From Cryptomeria japonica (Eukaryota > Streptophyta > Pinopsida > Cupressales > Cupressaceae): DNA of 64,000 nt. A model generated the notes under the pieces. It did not search any database and was not told the origin of the DNA. It saw only the letters and a list, made by a program, of their open reading frames with translations. Location of the stretch: the NCBI RefSeq assembly GCF_030272615.1, contig NC_081408.1:337932793-337996792 (forward strand). Reading direction: 5' to 3'. This document shows, piece after piece, positions 31,938-42,415 of the stretch. Each line of letters begins with the position of its first letter. Position 1 is the first letter of the stretch. The position numbers were made by a program, and so were the translations under genes.

Positions 31938-34900
31938 ATGAAGTACAAGTATGATAAATACTTGAATTTGTACCCAGAGAGCTCAATAGATTCAAACATC
32001 AAGGAGATCAAAGACATAGAAATTGGTCATGTTAGTATGCAGGAGTTTATTGATCAAGTTGAGAAAGCTCCTTCTTTCCTAACAAACTTGATCAAATATG
32101 AGTTGCATAAATATGCTTCCTTCCCAGTTGCAGCTCATGATCCATATTTTTGTACTTGCAGTGGTGGATCTCTTTGATCTGAATACAAGATAGGTTAGGG
32201 ATGTTGACCAAAATGTGATCATGACTTTGGATAGTGTTTTCTTCAACAATGTTTTCAAAGGTTCTTTAGTCGAGGAAGCAGCCGACATTTCTCAAGAAAG
32301 TGCTCAAGAGTACTATGAGAAAAATGAGGTCAAATGCAAGAAAGTGATCAATACAATGTACCTCTCTGCTGCCATAAATTCTACCACCTCGCGATGGCCT
32401 AAGTATTTCCACAAAAATGACTTCAATGAGGAGTACAATGATATGGTTACCATGCTGGCAAGAGTGAAGGGTTTAAAGGATTCTCATTACTTTCAAAGAT
32501 GGATGTGTTATTACATAAATTTAATCAAGAAAGAGGCTGCTAGGATTGATTGGGGTCAGCAAATCAGTGATGCACTCTGTGCACAGTTGAAAGATGTCAA
32601 AGTGACATTGAAATTTTATATGACCTCTTACCTGGTTTATGCAACTGCTTCTATGAGGTAATGTCCAGGTTTATCTACCAAAAGTGATAGGAGATTAGTA
32701 CCTGTTTGGGAATACTATGATCAACTCACGATCAAGAATCAAAGTAACCATTTTAGAAGAGTTAATGATGTTTTCTTTGCTGTGTGGAGATGTATGTTTG
32801 ACAAAAGCCCGCAGAAGAAAATATTATCAGAGGCTACATATAACAGGGTGTCTCATTTTGGATATTTTTTTCTTCAATTTCCAACGTTCACTTACATCTG
32901 GATAGGGTGTTTCTCAAGTGAACCTTTCATTTTACCAAGGCATCCTTCTGACAAAATCATTCTCATGGAGTTGTGCCAACAACTAATCTATGTGAATGAA
33001 AAGAAATCACAAGAACATAAGACCAGGTTGAAGTTCCCTGAATCTATTGGTAGGTACTCAATTTTGACAAATCCCAAGGCCAAGAACATGGAGGAATAAA
33101 TGCAATGGAATACTATGAGAAGATTTTCAAGGCACAAAATAATTTTAATTTTTCATAGTATGAAGAACAAGCTCAAGATAAGTTACACCCATGTTTTCAG
33201 ATTTGAGGATGTATGGGCGGATTCCCAAGATGAAGAAGACATAAGAAGGATGGCTTTCAGTCATCTTACCCTAGAGAAGATTGAAAATTTAGATTTGGTG
33301 AAGATCCCAATGACCATGGAAGACACTAATGACATAACAGACCTAGTCTATTATGAAAAGAAGATTGTCGACTCTCCACTTCCATCAGTGCAATGGTAAA
33401 AAAAGGAGAGTAAGTCTATCACTCAAATAATCTCTCCCATTTTGGCAAACACCAATGCATGGTTGTTAAAAAGGAATCTTAGCATGAAACAACTTCATGG
33501 TAGTTTTGGAGATGATGATAATAGTGATGGCCTGGTTGGTAAGATAGCTACAACTAAAACAAGAACCAAGAGCAGAGCAGATCCACAAGCACTATCCTCA
33601 GCCCCTACAATGCAATCTAAGGGGAAAGGACCCAAAATCAAGTTCACAATTAAAGGGTCCAAAAAAGGTGAATCAACTTCAATAGCACAAGAGACAACCA
33701 CAAAAGAACTAGAACAACATCCTGCTAGAGATACTGAAAAAGAGAAGGAGATGAAAGAAGGTGAAATTCCTCAACAAGAGGAAGCACTTGTTGAAGAAAC
33801 ATCACATCTTGGTGAAGTTAATGTCATGACCACTTCACAGGCACCTACACATCTAGAGGTTACTATTCATTCCATTGAAATTGACTCGGATCAAGAGGAT
33901 GAAGAGTTGAATTTGGATATGCCACAATCAGATACTGCTCGACAATTTTTCGCATTATCCAATTTTTCTAGTCTAGATGATATTCCTTCAACCACCATTG
34001 AATCTTCAATGTTAGAGTTTTCTGAAGCTATGGAGCAAGCATTTGTGGAACAACAAATGATGACTTTACCTTCTACGGTGGTCATAACAGAAATTCCACC
34101 TCTGGTTAGTACTAAAATTATTTCTACTGCACCTTCCACTCTCCCCTCTATGGTTGTAACTAAAGAAAGGTTAGCATCAATAGCTTTTATTACATCAATA
34201 GGTATATCACTAGATACTTCAGCACTGATATCAATAACGACATCTAAAACTGCTATAAGTTCAAGCCAGTTTGCTCCTGAAATATCTAGTGACACTCAAC
34301 AAGAAGCTACTACTCCACCCACCAACCCAAAATTACCACCTTGGATGGAGGTAGTAGCACCTAAGAGGAAGAAACAGGTCATTTTTCCTGATTTGTTTGA
34401 TTTTGAGCAGTTGGTTCCTCCAAAGCCCAAAGGAGCCAAGAAGTCGAAAACTGTCTCTTAAGTGTTAGTAGAATTGGCTTCTAAAAGGAAGTATGTTGAG
34501 GTCATGGTACCATCATTAGATAAGAATAAAGATGATATAAAACCCGACGATTACACCATGCAAACCATAGAGCTTGGGGTGGAGACGTATGAGAGTGTTA
34601 AGATAGATTCTCAGACAACTTTTAACTCTTTGTTACAAATATTTGACCAAGAGAGGGATGGGAAAAATGAATTAAAACATAAATGTGAATAATTGGATAA
34701 TGTTCTTCTGAAAGTTACACAATCCTCTCAGGAAGTTGAGCCCATAGGATCCTTAATGGACACTGAAGCTCTTAAGAAAATTGAATAGGTAGGAGCCAAG
34801 GGTCGAGTGGTGGACGAGTTGATTGCACGACTAAAATCAGAAGGGTCTCATCTCCTAAGTTCAATAGTTAGGTTATTGGCTGATGTTGAAGTGATCCAAA

Positions 34901-35489
34901 GCAGATGCAAAGTGTCAAAACTTCATTATCTCAGGAGATTGAAGATATTGAGAAGAGTACAATCCTTTGGAGCAAAATGGAGGACTTCAGAATAGATGTC
35001 CTCATTGAAAATAAAGTGTTTTCTTCAAGGGAAAAATATATCCAAATCTTGTCGCTATTGTCTCATAAGAAAGAGACAATAAGGTTGATGATTGTAGAGC
35101 TGGATCAAGAGAGGAAGGAAGGTGATGATGAGATTGATCTCATTTCTGCCAGAATTGCTAACCTTCCTTATTATCTATATGATGACAATTAGAATCTCGT
35201 TACTAGTGATTCCATTACGAAGGAATTTCTTTCCTTAATGGATCATTGTACGGGATGGGATTTCTCACTTGGCACATTTGATAAGTTACTAGAGATCCAA
35301 GTTAGTTTTGAGGTCCTCACATCCATGTTGAAAGACGAGAAAAAGAAATATGTAAAGGCTGAGGATACGATTTTTAGTGTTCGTGTGATCATAGATTCTA
35401 CCCCAATGCCAGACGAAGCAGAGATGAAGGCCATCCTGACTAAGTTTGAAGACTTTTATAAATCAAACAAGGCGGAGAAAGAAGAATGA
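31938..35489 (+). pseudogene. Type B unassigned ORF (insertion C)
   Basis: A decayed frame of about 1180 codons starts MKYKYDKYLNLYPESSIDSN; most pieces lie in one frame, with stops at about 32659, 33099, 33397, 34459, 34690 and 34993. The N-terminal globular region includes WPKYFHKNDFNEEYNDMV, YFQRWMCYYINLIKKEAARI and YIWIGCFSSEPFILPRHP. A Ser/Thr/Glu-rich, probably disordered middle spans 33442-34461, with a basic GPKIKFTIKGSKKG. The C-terminus (34462-35489) is coiled coil. The segment 'YIWIGC...P..LP...KIILMEL' matches a stretch of the minus-strand ORF at 42416-45684, so they form a family. I recognise no enzymatic motif; it is not a standard gag or pol. Confidence 0.72.
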
Positions 35490-35646
35490 AGTGTCCCCTA
35501 TTAACATTTTCTTTTCATGTAGTTGCATTTTTAAGTGTTGCAAGTTTTCTCCCAGCTGCATAATTTCTTTCTACTGTAGTTGTAGGCAAGTGGAACTGTG
35601 CAGTTGAATTAGTCAACTATGCCCACATTTTTCTCCACTCCTTTCA

Positions 35647-35655
35647 TATATAAAG
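35647..35655 (+). promoter_or_regulatory. TATA-like site in the tail of insertion C
   Basis: TATATAAAG followed by GAGGACCC, with AATAAAG about 110 bp downstream (35766). This resembles the U3-R layout of an LTR. The region 35490-36402 otherwise has no coding frame and may be a 3' LTR. Confidence 0.4.
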
Positions 35656-36402
35656 AGGACCCTCATTTGTATATTTTTATTTTGAATTATGCTAAGCAAA
35701 ACTCTGCTGAATTTTTGCCTCAACTAAGACTTTGAGCTTTTGTTGTGAAGATTTGATCAAGCAAATAAAGAAAGCAATTTTATTTGATCCCAAACTTTAT
35801 GTTGTGTCAAAAATTGTTTATATGAGTTGATGTTGTTACATTCATGACTTATATATGTTCTTGAATTTTTTGATATTGGAGGTATTGTTAAGTGGGTAAA
35901 AGAGCTCTTGAATTGTGAAAGTAGACTTCGTGCTCCTTGAATATTTAGGAAATTTTCTATTGTTAAGTGATTAGTAGTAGGCTTTGTATTGTTGTTGTTG
36001 CTTGTGGTTTTAATGATTAAGGAATTATACTTGAATACTTTGAGCTACAAGTTGAATTCCTTACCATTGTCATAATTAGTTTAAGTTAGTGTTATACTCA
36101 AGAAAGACTTTGTGCTTCTTGCTTATAAAATTTTGGTATAGTTTGTTGGATTAATTCGTTCATTTCCTTAAGTATAAAAGTGATAGGGAAATAGTAACAA
36201 AGTAGAGGGAGAATACATAGACTCTGAAAAAAAGAGTTATATGCCTGAAACTAACCCACATATTTTAATTTCTTATTAATTAGAAAATAAATTTAAAAGG
36301 GAACCTCCCCTTGATGAGAGGAGAGATTAATTTCTCAACATAGCTGTGTGTGAATCATATATTTTGATATTGGTACGCTAGTGACAAAATATTCACCCAA
36401 CA

Positions 36403-37350
36403 CATGGCACAAAATGAGCCATCTTGCTGAACCTATCAACAATGACAAAGACACTATCAAACCCCCTAGAAGTTTTGGGCAAACCAAGTACAAAATCCAT
36501 ACTAAGGCTTTCTTAAGGCCTAGTAGGAACCGGTAAAGGTTGATACAACCCAACATTAGTAGAAACTAATTTTTCTCTTTGATAAATGGGGCAATGCTTC
36601 ACAAATTTCCTTACCTCTGCTTGCATCTTACACCAAAATTAAAACCTTTATACCTACTCCAAAGTTTTATCTAAACCAAAATGACCGCCAAGGCTGCCAT
36701 TGTGCTTTTCCCTAATGATATTCTCCCTCATAGAGCATTGAGGAATACATAATTGATGCCCCTTAAAGAGAAATCCATCCTGTAACATGAAATCAGGTAA
36801 CTCAACTTGAAAGTAATCATAAAACTTAGTACATACATCATAAGCATCCTTAAAATATTTATCCTCCTTATACACAAGTTTAAGAGAATCAACACCAACA
36901 CTTTGGCATTGGATTTCTTAGATAGTAAGTACTCTCCTACTCAAGGCATCTGCAACCTTATTAGACACACCCTTCTTATGCTTGATAGTAAAAGTGTAAG
37001 GTTGGATTTGTTCAACCCACTTGATATGCCTTTGATTCAACTTCTCATGCCCATTAAGGAAACTCAATGCATGGTTATCAGTGTAAACAATGAACTCTTT
37101 TGGAAGAAGGTAATGGAGCCACTTTTTAAGTGCTTGTATCATAGCATAGAGCTCCAAATCATAGGTTGAGTACCTTTCCTTAGCCTCATTTAACTTCTCT
37201 GAAAAGAATGGCACTAGATGCCCTTCTTGACTAAGAACTGCACCTATTGCTTGCTTTCTTGCATCACATTCAATTGTAAAAAGTTGATCAAAATTAGGAA
37301 GCCTCAAGGTAGGAAGTTATTCAACCTTCCTCTTCAAAATCTCAAAGCTT
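36403..37350 (-). pseudogene. Gypsy-2 RNase H and integrase N-terminal half
   Basis: Minus strand: RNase H from LFTIECDARKQAIGAVLSQEG and YSTYDLELYAMIQALKKW through VYTDNHALSFLNGH to KVADALSRR (37307-36918, one open frame). The zinc-binding part of integrase follows (CIPQCSMRENIIREKHNGSL, GHFGLDKTLE), then [20 protein letters not shown] with the first catalytic Asp, ending HFVPC at the insertion point. Frame shifts and stops occur between 36400 and 36660. RNase H itself looks intact. Confidence 0.9.
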
Positions 37351-37532
37351 TGGGATGCCCTCTTTGTCCATTCAAACCTGAATTTGATTCCTCCTTTTAT
37401 AGTGTTAAGAATTGGAGCACATATATGACTAAAAGCCTTGATAAATTTCTTATAGAAAGAAGCCAATTCATGGAAGCTCCTAAAATCCCCTACTATTCTA
37501 GGTGTAGTCCAATTGACAATAGCCTCAACCTT

Positions 37533-38160
37533 TTAAGGATCCATTTTTAAACATCCCTTAGAAACCACAAAGCCTAGATACACAAACGTAGTTTTCATGA
37601 ATTCACACCTCTCAAGGTTGATTACTAGTTTCTTCTCATGAAGCCTCCTCAAAACCTGATCCAAATGCTTCAAATGCTCCTCCTTGGACCTGCTAAACAC
37701 CAAGATGACATCAAGATAAACAATAACAAATTTCCCAATAAAGTCAACCAATAGCTCATCCATGAGGCACATAAAGGTACTAGGTGCATTTGTGAGCCCA
37801 AAGGGCATCACCAACCATTCATATAAACCCTCATTTTTCTTAAAGGAAGTCTTCCACTAATCACTAAGTCTAATTCTTATCTGATGGTAACCTAATTTCA
37901 AATCAATCTTTGAAGAGTACCAAGATCCCCCAAGATAGTCCATTAGGTCTTCAATCCTAGGTATAGGAAACTGGTACCTAATTGTGATCTTGTTAATGGC
38001 TCTAGAATATGCGCACATTATCCATGTTCCATCTTTTTTTGGTGCCAACACAATAGGTACAAAACATGGTCTTAAACTCTTCCTAATCAACCCCTTGTCC
38101 AATAGTTATTGCACTTGTCTTTATATCTCCTCATTTTGTTTGGGAGTCATCTTGTAGGCA
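37533..38160 (-). pseudogene. Gypsy-2 reverse transcriptase, catalytic Asp lost
   Basis: Minus strand in one frame: [54 protein letters not shown] (motif A), [19 protein letters not shown] (motif B) and [11 protein letters not shown]. The catalytic YLDD is YLDV (37707-37718), and one stop lies at about 37858 (LSD[14 protein letters not shown]). The connection region continues to about 37340 in a damaged frame. The enzyme is dead for two independent reasons. Confidence 0.92.
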
Positions 38161-38393
38161 GCTTTGTTGGGTAAGGTTACACCAGGGATCAAATCAATTT
38201 GATGACTGATTTCTCTGATTGGAGGCAAGTTATTAGGCATTTCTTTGGCTACAAATCCTTCATATCTATCCAACATGGCTTGTACTTCACTAGGAATCTC
38301 TCTCTTGGCACCATTCTCTTGTTGAGGTCTATCCTTTGGGTATAAGACTAAAGCATAGCCTTGGGTCTCCTCTTGCTTAAGGACATCTAAAAA

Positions 38394-39000
38394 CTATCTC
38401 CCACTAATCATCATGACACTTAGACTAACAATCTTCTCTTCCCCTTGATCAGGTAAGCATTCCATCCTAAATTTCTTACCATTCTTAGAGATGACATAAA
38501 CATTCTTTTCCCCATCATGTTGGTCTTTAACATCATACTGCCAAGGGTAGCCTAACAACAAGTGACAAGAATCCATAGGAAGGATATCACACAAGATCCT
38601 ATCTGTATAGTCTCCTAGCTCAAAATCCGCCCAAGTTTGTTCATCTACCACTATATGTTGCCCCTTGTTAAGACAAGACACACTATAAGGACTCACATGT
38701 GGTAACCTTTTCAATTTTAACTTCTCTACCATTTCCAAAGCAACAATATTGTCCATGGATGCATAATCTACAATCACCTTACAAACCTTACCATGAGACT
38801 TACAAGTAGTCTTGAAGAGTGACTTTCTTTGTGGTGGCTCTTTGCATTGGGGTACCTTCAATAACATCCTCATTAGAATGAGGCTTTCTCCATCAAAGGT
38901 GGGACCTACATTTCCCATGGGTGAATTTATACTTTGTCCATCATCCTCTTGCATAGGTTGATTCCTTCTTTCTAGTCCATGTGAACTAGAAGCTTTCTTC
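38394..39000 (-). pseudogene. Gypsy-2 aspartic protease, damaged active site
   Basis: Open minus-strand frame: KSLFKTTCKSHGKVCKVIVD, then DYASMDN in place of DSGSTDN, then LEMVEKLKLKRLPHVSPY, WADFELGDYTDRILCDI and CHLLLGYPWQYDVKDQHDG. The Asp is kept, but the next two residues are replaced. The domain matches the Gypsy-1 protease block for block. It would process Gag-Pol. Confidence 0.85.
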
Positions 39001-39010
39001 AGGAATCTAC

Positions 39011-40030
39011 TCATGGTGTGACCCACTTGGTTGCAACTGTAACACTTACCAGTGAAAATAATAGGACCTCTGCCTTGACTTCCTTGCCTGCCCCTACCAA
39101 AAGGTCTTCTTCCTCCTCTAAAGCCTCTGTTCTTGTTGTTGAACTCTCCATTGGACTCTTGCTAGTTAGTGTCACCATTTTTGAAAGGAGTATTTCTTCC
39201 TCCACAGCCACCTCTACATCTAAAATTCATGCCTACCCTTCCTCTATTGTTTTTCTCTCCTCTTCTTGTTATCTTATCTTCCACTCTCAAAGACAATTGG
39301 AAACATTTGTGCATAGTCTCTAGAGCCATGATGTTGATCTCATCTTGAATGTTTTGCCTTAACCCATTCAAGTATCTAGCCATCTTCTCCACCTCTTCTT
39401 CATGATTCTTTGACCTAAGACTTAGTTTGTGAAATTATTGAGTATATGCATTCACATCCAACTCCCTTTGTTTGAGGTTTTTCAGCTTATTTTGCATTTG
39501 AACCTCATAATCTATTGGTAGGAATTGATCTTTGATTTTTCTCTTCATCCTCTCCCAAGAGGATATATTCTTCTTCCCTATATTCATCATTTCTTCTTGC
39601 AACACTGTCCACCACAACAAGCACACCCCTTGAGTCTAGACTTTTCCAAGCTTACTCTTTTCTCCTATGGAACTTCTTTGTAGTCAAAGTGGTTATTGAG
39701 TGCTTCTATCCATTCAAGAACCTCTTCTCCATTCAAGATACCATTATAAATAGTTAAACTTTCCACATTATCCCTATTTACTGATTTCAAAGCATCCAAG
39801 AACATATTTTGATCAAGTGCCATATTATGAGGGATGGCCTCCTTCTCTTCATTCTCCTCCTTTTATTCATCGTCACAAGCTTTGTCCTTTCCCTTAATCT
39901 ATCTGGTCTCTTTGAGTTTCTCATCCAACAACTCCTCTACCATCTTCTTGATGGCCTCTAGGTTCCTTGCCTTAGGAGGAATTGTATCATCCTCTCCCCC
40001 AAATTCTGAGTCTGGTATACACTATTCTAC
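39011..40030 (-). pseudogene. Gypsy-2 gag
   Basis: Minus strand: an acidic N-terminal stretch, then MALDQNMFLDALKSVNRDNV (ATG at 39823), LNGEEVLEWIEALNNHFDY, LWWTVLQEEMMNI and NAYTQ-FHKLSLRSKNHEEEV. A Gly/Arg-rich tail and a zinc knuckle CYSCNQVGHTMSRF (about 39011-39056) follow, with the last Cys changed to Phe. Stops lie at about 39630-39665 and 39435. It is a Retrotrans_gag-type capsid like Gypsy-1. Confidence 0.85.
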
Positions 40031-40040
40031 CCTTGGTATA

Positions 40041-40052
40041 GCTCTGATACCA
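40041..40052 (-). other. Primer-binding site, tRNA-iMet type (Gypsy-2)
   Basis: The minus strand is TGGTATCAGAGC, three bases from the LTR end at 40056. Confidence 0.92.
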
Positions 40053-40055
40053 CTA

Positions 40056-41373
40056 TGATGCAGAGGGTTCGGTGTTAATGAGAAAATTATTCAGTTTCTT
40101 TTAAGGGTTAACACTTGGCACCATCCAATGGTCCAATATCTGCAACCTTCCAAAGGTTCTTAAGCTTGTCCTTGATCATTCCCAAGGATCAATCTACTCA
40201 CGAAAACTTGTATTCTCAAGGAGACTCCTACTCCTATGTACTCAACCCCTAAACCAAGACACCTCACAACCCCAAGCCCTTTGCCAACATGACCTTTTTC
40301 TCAAATGGTGTAATCTATCATGTGTGGGTGTTTGAACATGTTTTTCATGGTGTTTTCATTGACCTTGACCTCTTTGGTCAATATTTACAAGTCCTTTGTG
40401 CCTTTTGTCCTTAGGGGCCTAGGAAATAGGGCTACAAGTAATTAGGCCTCCATTTGGACTTTTCCCACTTTATCTACCAAATTCTCTGAACAAGTTTTAT
40501 ATTCAAATACCCTTTTTGGGCACTCTAAAATATTTCAAACTTAGGGCATAATGTCAAGTGTAGGGCATCACTCTAACAGTACAAGGCGAGATATTTTGCT
40601 CCCCAAACCATGAAAATAATATAGTATACATGGTAATCCAACATTCCCCAGGATTTCAGACCTTCCCCATTGAGGAATGTTGAATGGTTGCTCCTTTTGC
40701 ATCCAAACCCTGATTTTTGGGGTTTTTACCAGGCAACAAGAAAGAAAATTCAATTACTCCTCAACCACAGAAATTAAAAACCTCAAACCTACATCAAATT
40801 AAAGGTGATTCACTGCTACAACCGATTAAAGACATTAGCCATTCCATAAGTCTGTACAAATCCATACCAGAGCCAACAACACAAGAAAAAGCAGTAAAAA
40901 TGACAGTTTCAGATTGGTAGGAAGCATAAATTTCATTCAAAGTCTCAATCTACCCTTTGAGAATCATTCCTCAGGCTTAAATAAGGCCAAGGAATCCTTC
41001 CAAGCACTTCCCAACATAAAAATGTAACCAACTAGCCATTGGGAAACCACAACTCAAAATTTTTCAAAATTGCCCATGTCAACATAGCAATTTTTGACAA
41101 ATTATGACATCACACACTTTCCTTCATATCAAAGGTGACAAAGTGGAGACACAACATCTCTAGGACCCCTAGACACCAAAAACATAAATAAAATTCCCAT
41201 ACAAGGCTTGTGACCAAGTATACAACTTTGGAGCCTTAGGGCTTATTACATAGCATTGGTAGCATTGGACCTACTGTATCCATTTAGGACCTACACAAGA
41301 AAACTTCAAGGAAACACATCATGTTGCTTTCAAACACATGTTCTAGCACACCTTTGAGTGCCCCTACACTAGA
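40056..41373 (-). repeat. Gypsy-2 5' LTR
   Basis: 1318 bp, the partner of 27980-29473, with an internal deletion of about 150 bp near 40540. The outer edge reads CCCTACACTA, then GAGAT. Confidence 0.93.
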
Positions 41374-41378
41374 GATTG

Positions 41379-42415
41379 TTGGATATTGTTACTTATTGCT
41401 GCTACTAGGATATGTTGTTGTCATTGATGTCAACATATTCCTGTGTATTTCTCTAGTGTGTTTGGGATGATCTTATGATCCGGTTTGAAGTGTTGTTTTG
41501 TTGATCACTGTTTTGCAATTTTGTATATCATTTGGTATATTCCGGTGTGATCAAACCTTGTGCTAAGATTTTGGGATATTGTTTGGGATGGTCTTGTGTA
41601 TCTTCATTTCAGATGGATCATGATTTGGTACTCCGCAAGTTATCTTTCTTCGTGACACTTTCTGATTGGTTATGTTCTTGAGCTTTTAGACATTGACAAA
41701 TGAAGATTTGATAAGTATTGTTGGTGTAGTTGCTACTGAAGATTCTTATTTGATTGCTGGTATTTCCTAGTTGTGTCCTATTTGTTTTGGTGATCCACAT
41801 TAATCATTGTGTGATTTTGTGGTGGTTTCTATGAACCAGTGATGATTTTTTTGTTATGCGGTTTTCCTGGTGGTGTAGCGTGTTGTGGTTGATCTTGGCG
41901 TGATTTCTAGCGGAGTTGTGCATTTGGGAATTTGATTTAGGTCCATTCTATGATATGCAAATCATTGTATTGATCCAATGGTCAATCTTTGTATTGTGTG
42001 ATATAATTTTATAATTGAGGGTTGAGGGTTTAGCCATCCTTATTATCAAGGTTGATGATTTGTATATATAGGTGATATATTCATGTAATTTAGGTGTTGA
42101 TGTTGTGTCTACATTATCAGAGTGTGGTGTTTGTGCAAACAAGAGATTTATCCTTTGGTGAAGTGTTGAGGAGATATTGGTGTTGCATAGCAGATAGTTG
42201 TGCTCAATTGAAACTATAATCAATCATTTAAAGATGTTATCCTTTTAGTTCATTTGTTCTGGATTGTAGTCAAAATCTTATTGTAAGTCAGTGAGACTAC
42301 CCTGAGGGTTGTAGTCTTCTAAGACATTATATTTGAGTAGTGAGCTCTAGGTAGTGTGCCCAAATGCCTGTGCATTCCTTATTGTAATATTTTCACATAC
42401 TACTGCAGAGTATCA
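41379..42415 (+). repeat. Copia-B 3' LTR
   Basis: It starts TGTTGGATATTGTTAC immediately after the second GAGAT. The end is placed at CAGAGTATCA (42415), because minus-strand type B coding sequence can be read again from there. No partner LTR is available to confirm the end. Confidence 0.7.

Larger units (their letters stand above)
30481..36402 (+). mobile_element. Insertion C: 5.9 kb with TG...CA ends and TSD, no LTR pair seen
   Basis: It interrupts the Gypsy-2 integrase between HFVPC and CKCTNDASH. Ends are TGTTGTCCTCGATTTC... and ...ATTCACCCAACA, with a perfect duplication CATGG (30476-30480 and 36403-36407). These are hallmarks of integrase-mediated LTR-element insertion. Yet the first and last kilobases do not look like copies of each other. 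Contents: a leader with a palindrome array (30680-31724), a long decayed type B ORF (31938-35489) and a 0.9-kb tail with a TATA-like site. It may be an LTR element whose one LTR was lost or replaced, or an unusual derivative. Confidence 0.8.
27980..41373 (-). mobile_element. Gypsy-2, chromovirus-type Ty3/gypsy element
   Basis: Complete in outline: 3' LTR 27980-29473, chromodomain, integrase, RNase H, RT, protease, gag, PBS and 5' LTR 40056-41373 on the minus strand. A perfect target duplication GAGAT is seen at 27975-27979 and 41374-41378. Insertion C (30481-36402) lies in the integrase. Without it and its duplication the element is about 7.5 kb. Disabling changes include an RT stop, YLDD changed to YLDV, a damaged protease triad and a damaged zinc knuckle. 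Confidence 0.95.
27229..42415 (+). mobile_element. Copia-B, 3' end of a Copia element split by Gypsy-2
   Basis: RNase H end (27229-27654), a 3' non-coding region and the PPT (27957-27979) are followed, after removal of Gypsy-2 and one GAGAT, by an LTR beginning TGTTGGATATTG at 41379. The joined context GGGGGAGAT/TGTTGG is the classic PPT-LTR junction of plant Copia elements. All upstream domains (gag to RT) are missing; the 5' break lies near 27229. Confidence 0.85.

Noticed and set aside
33891-34295. Minus-strand open frame opposite the type B ORF
   Set aside because: It mirrors a low-complexity Ser/Thr-rich coding stretch on the plus strand and has no domain of its own.
30481-36402. Insertion C as a CACTA-type DNA transposon with subterminal palindromes
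   Set aside because: Ends are TGTTG...CAACA rather than CACTA, the duplication is 5 bp not 3 bp, and no transposase motif was seen.
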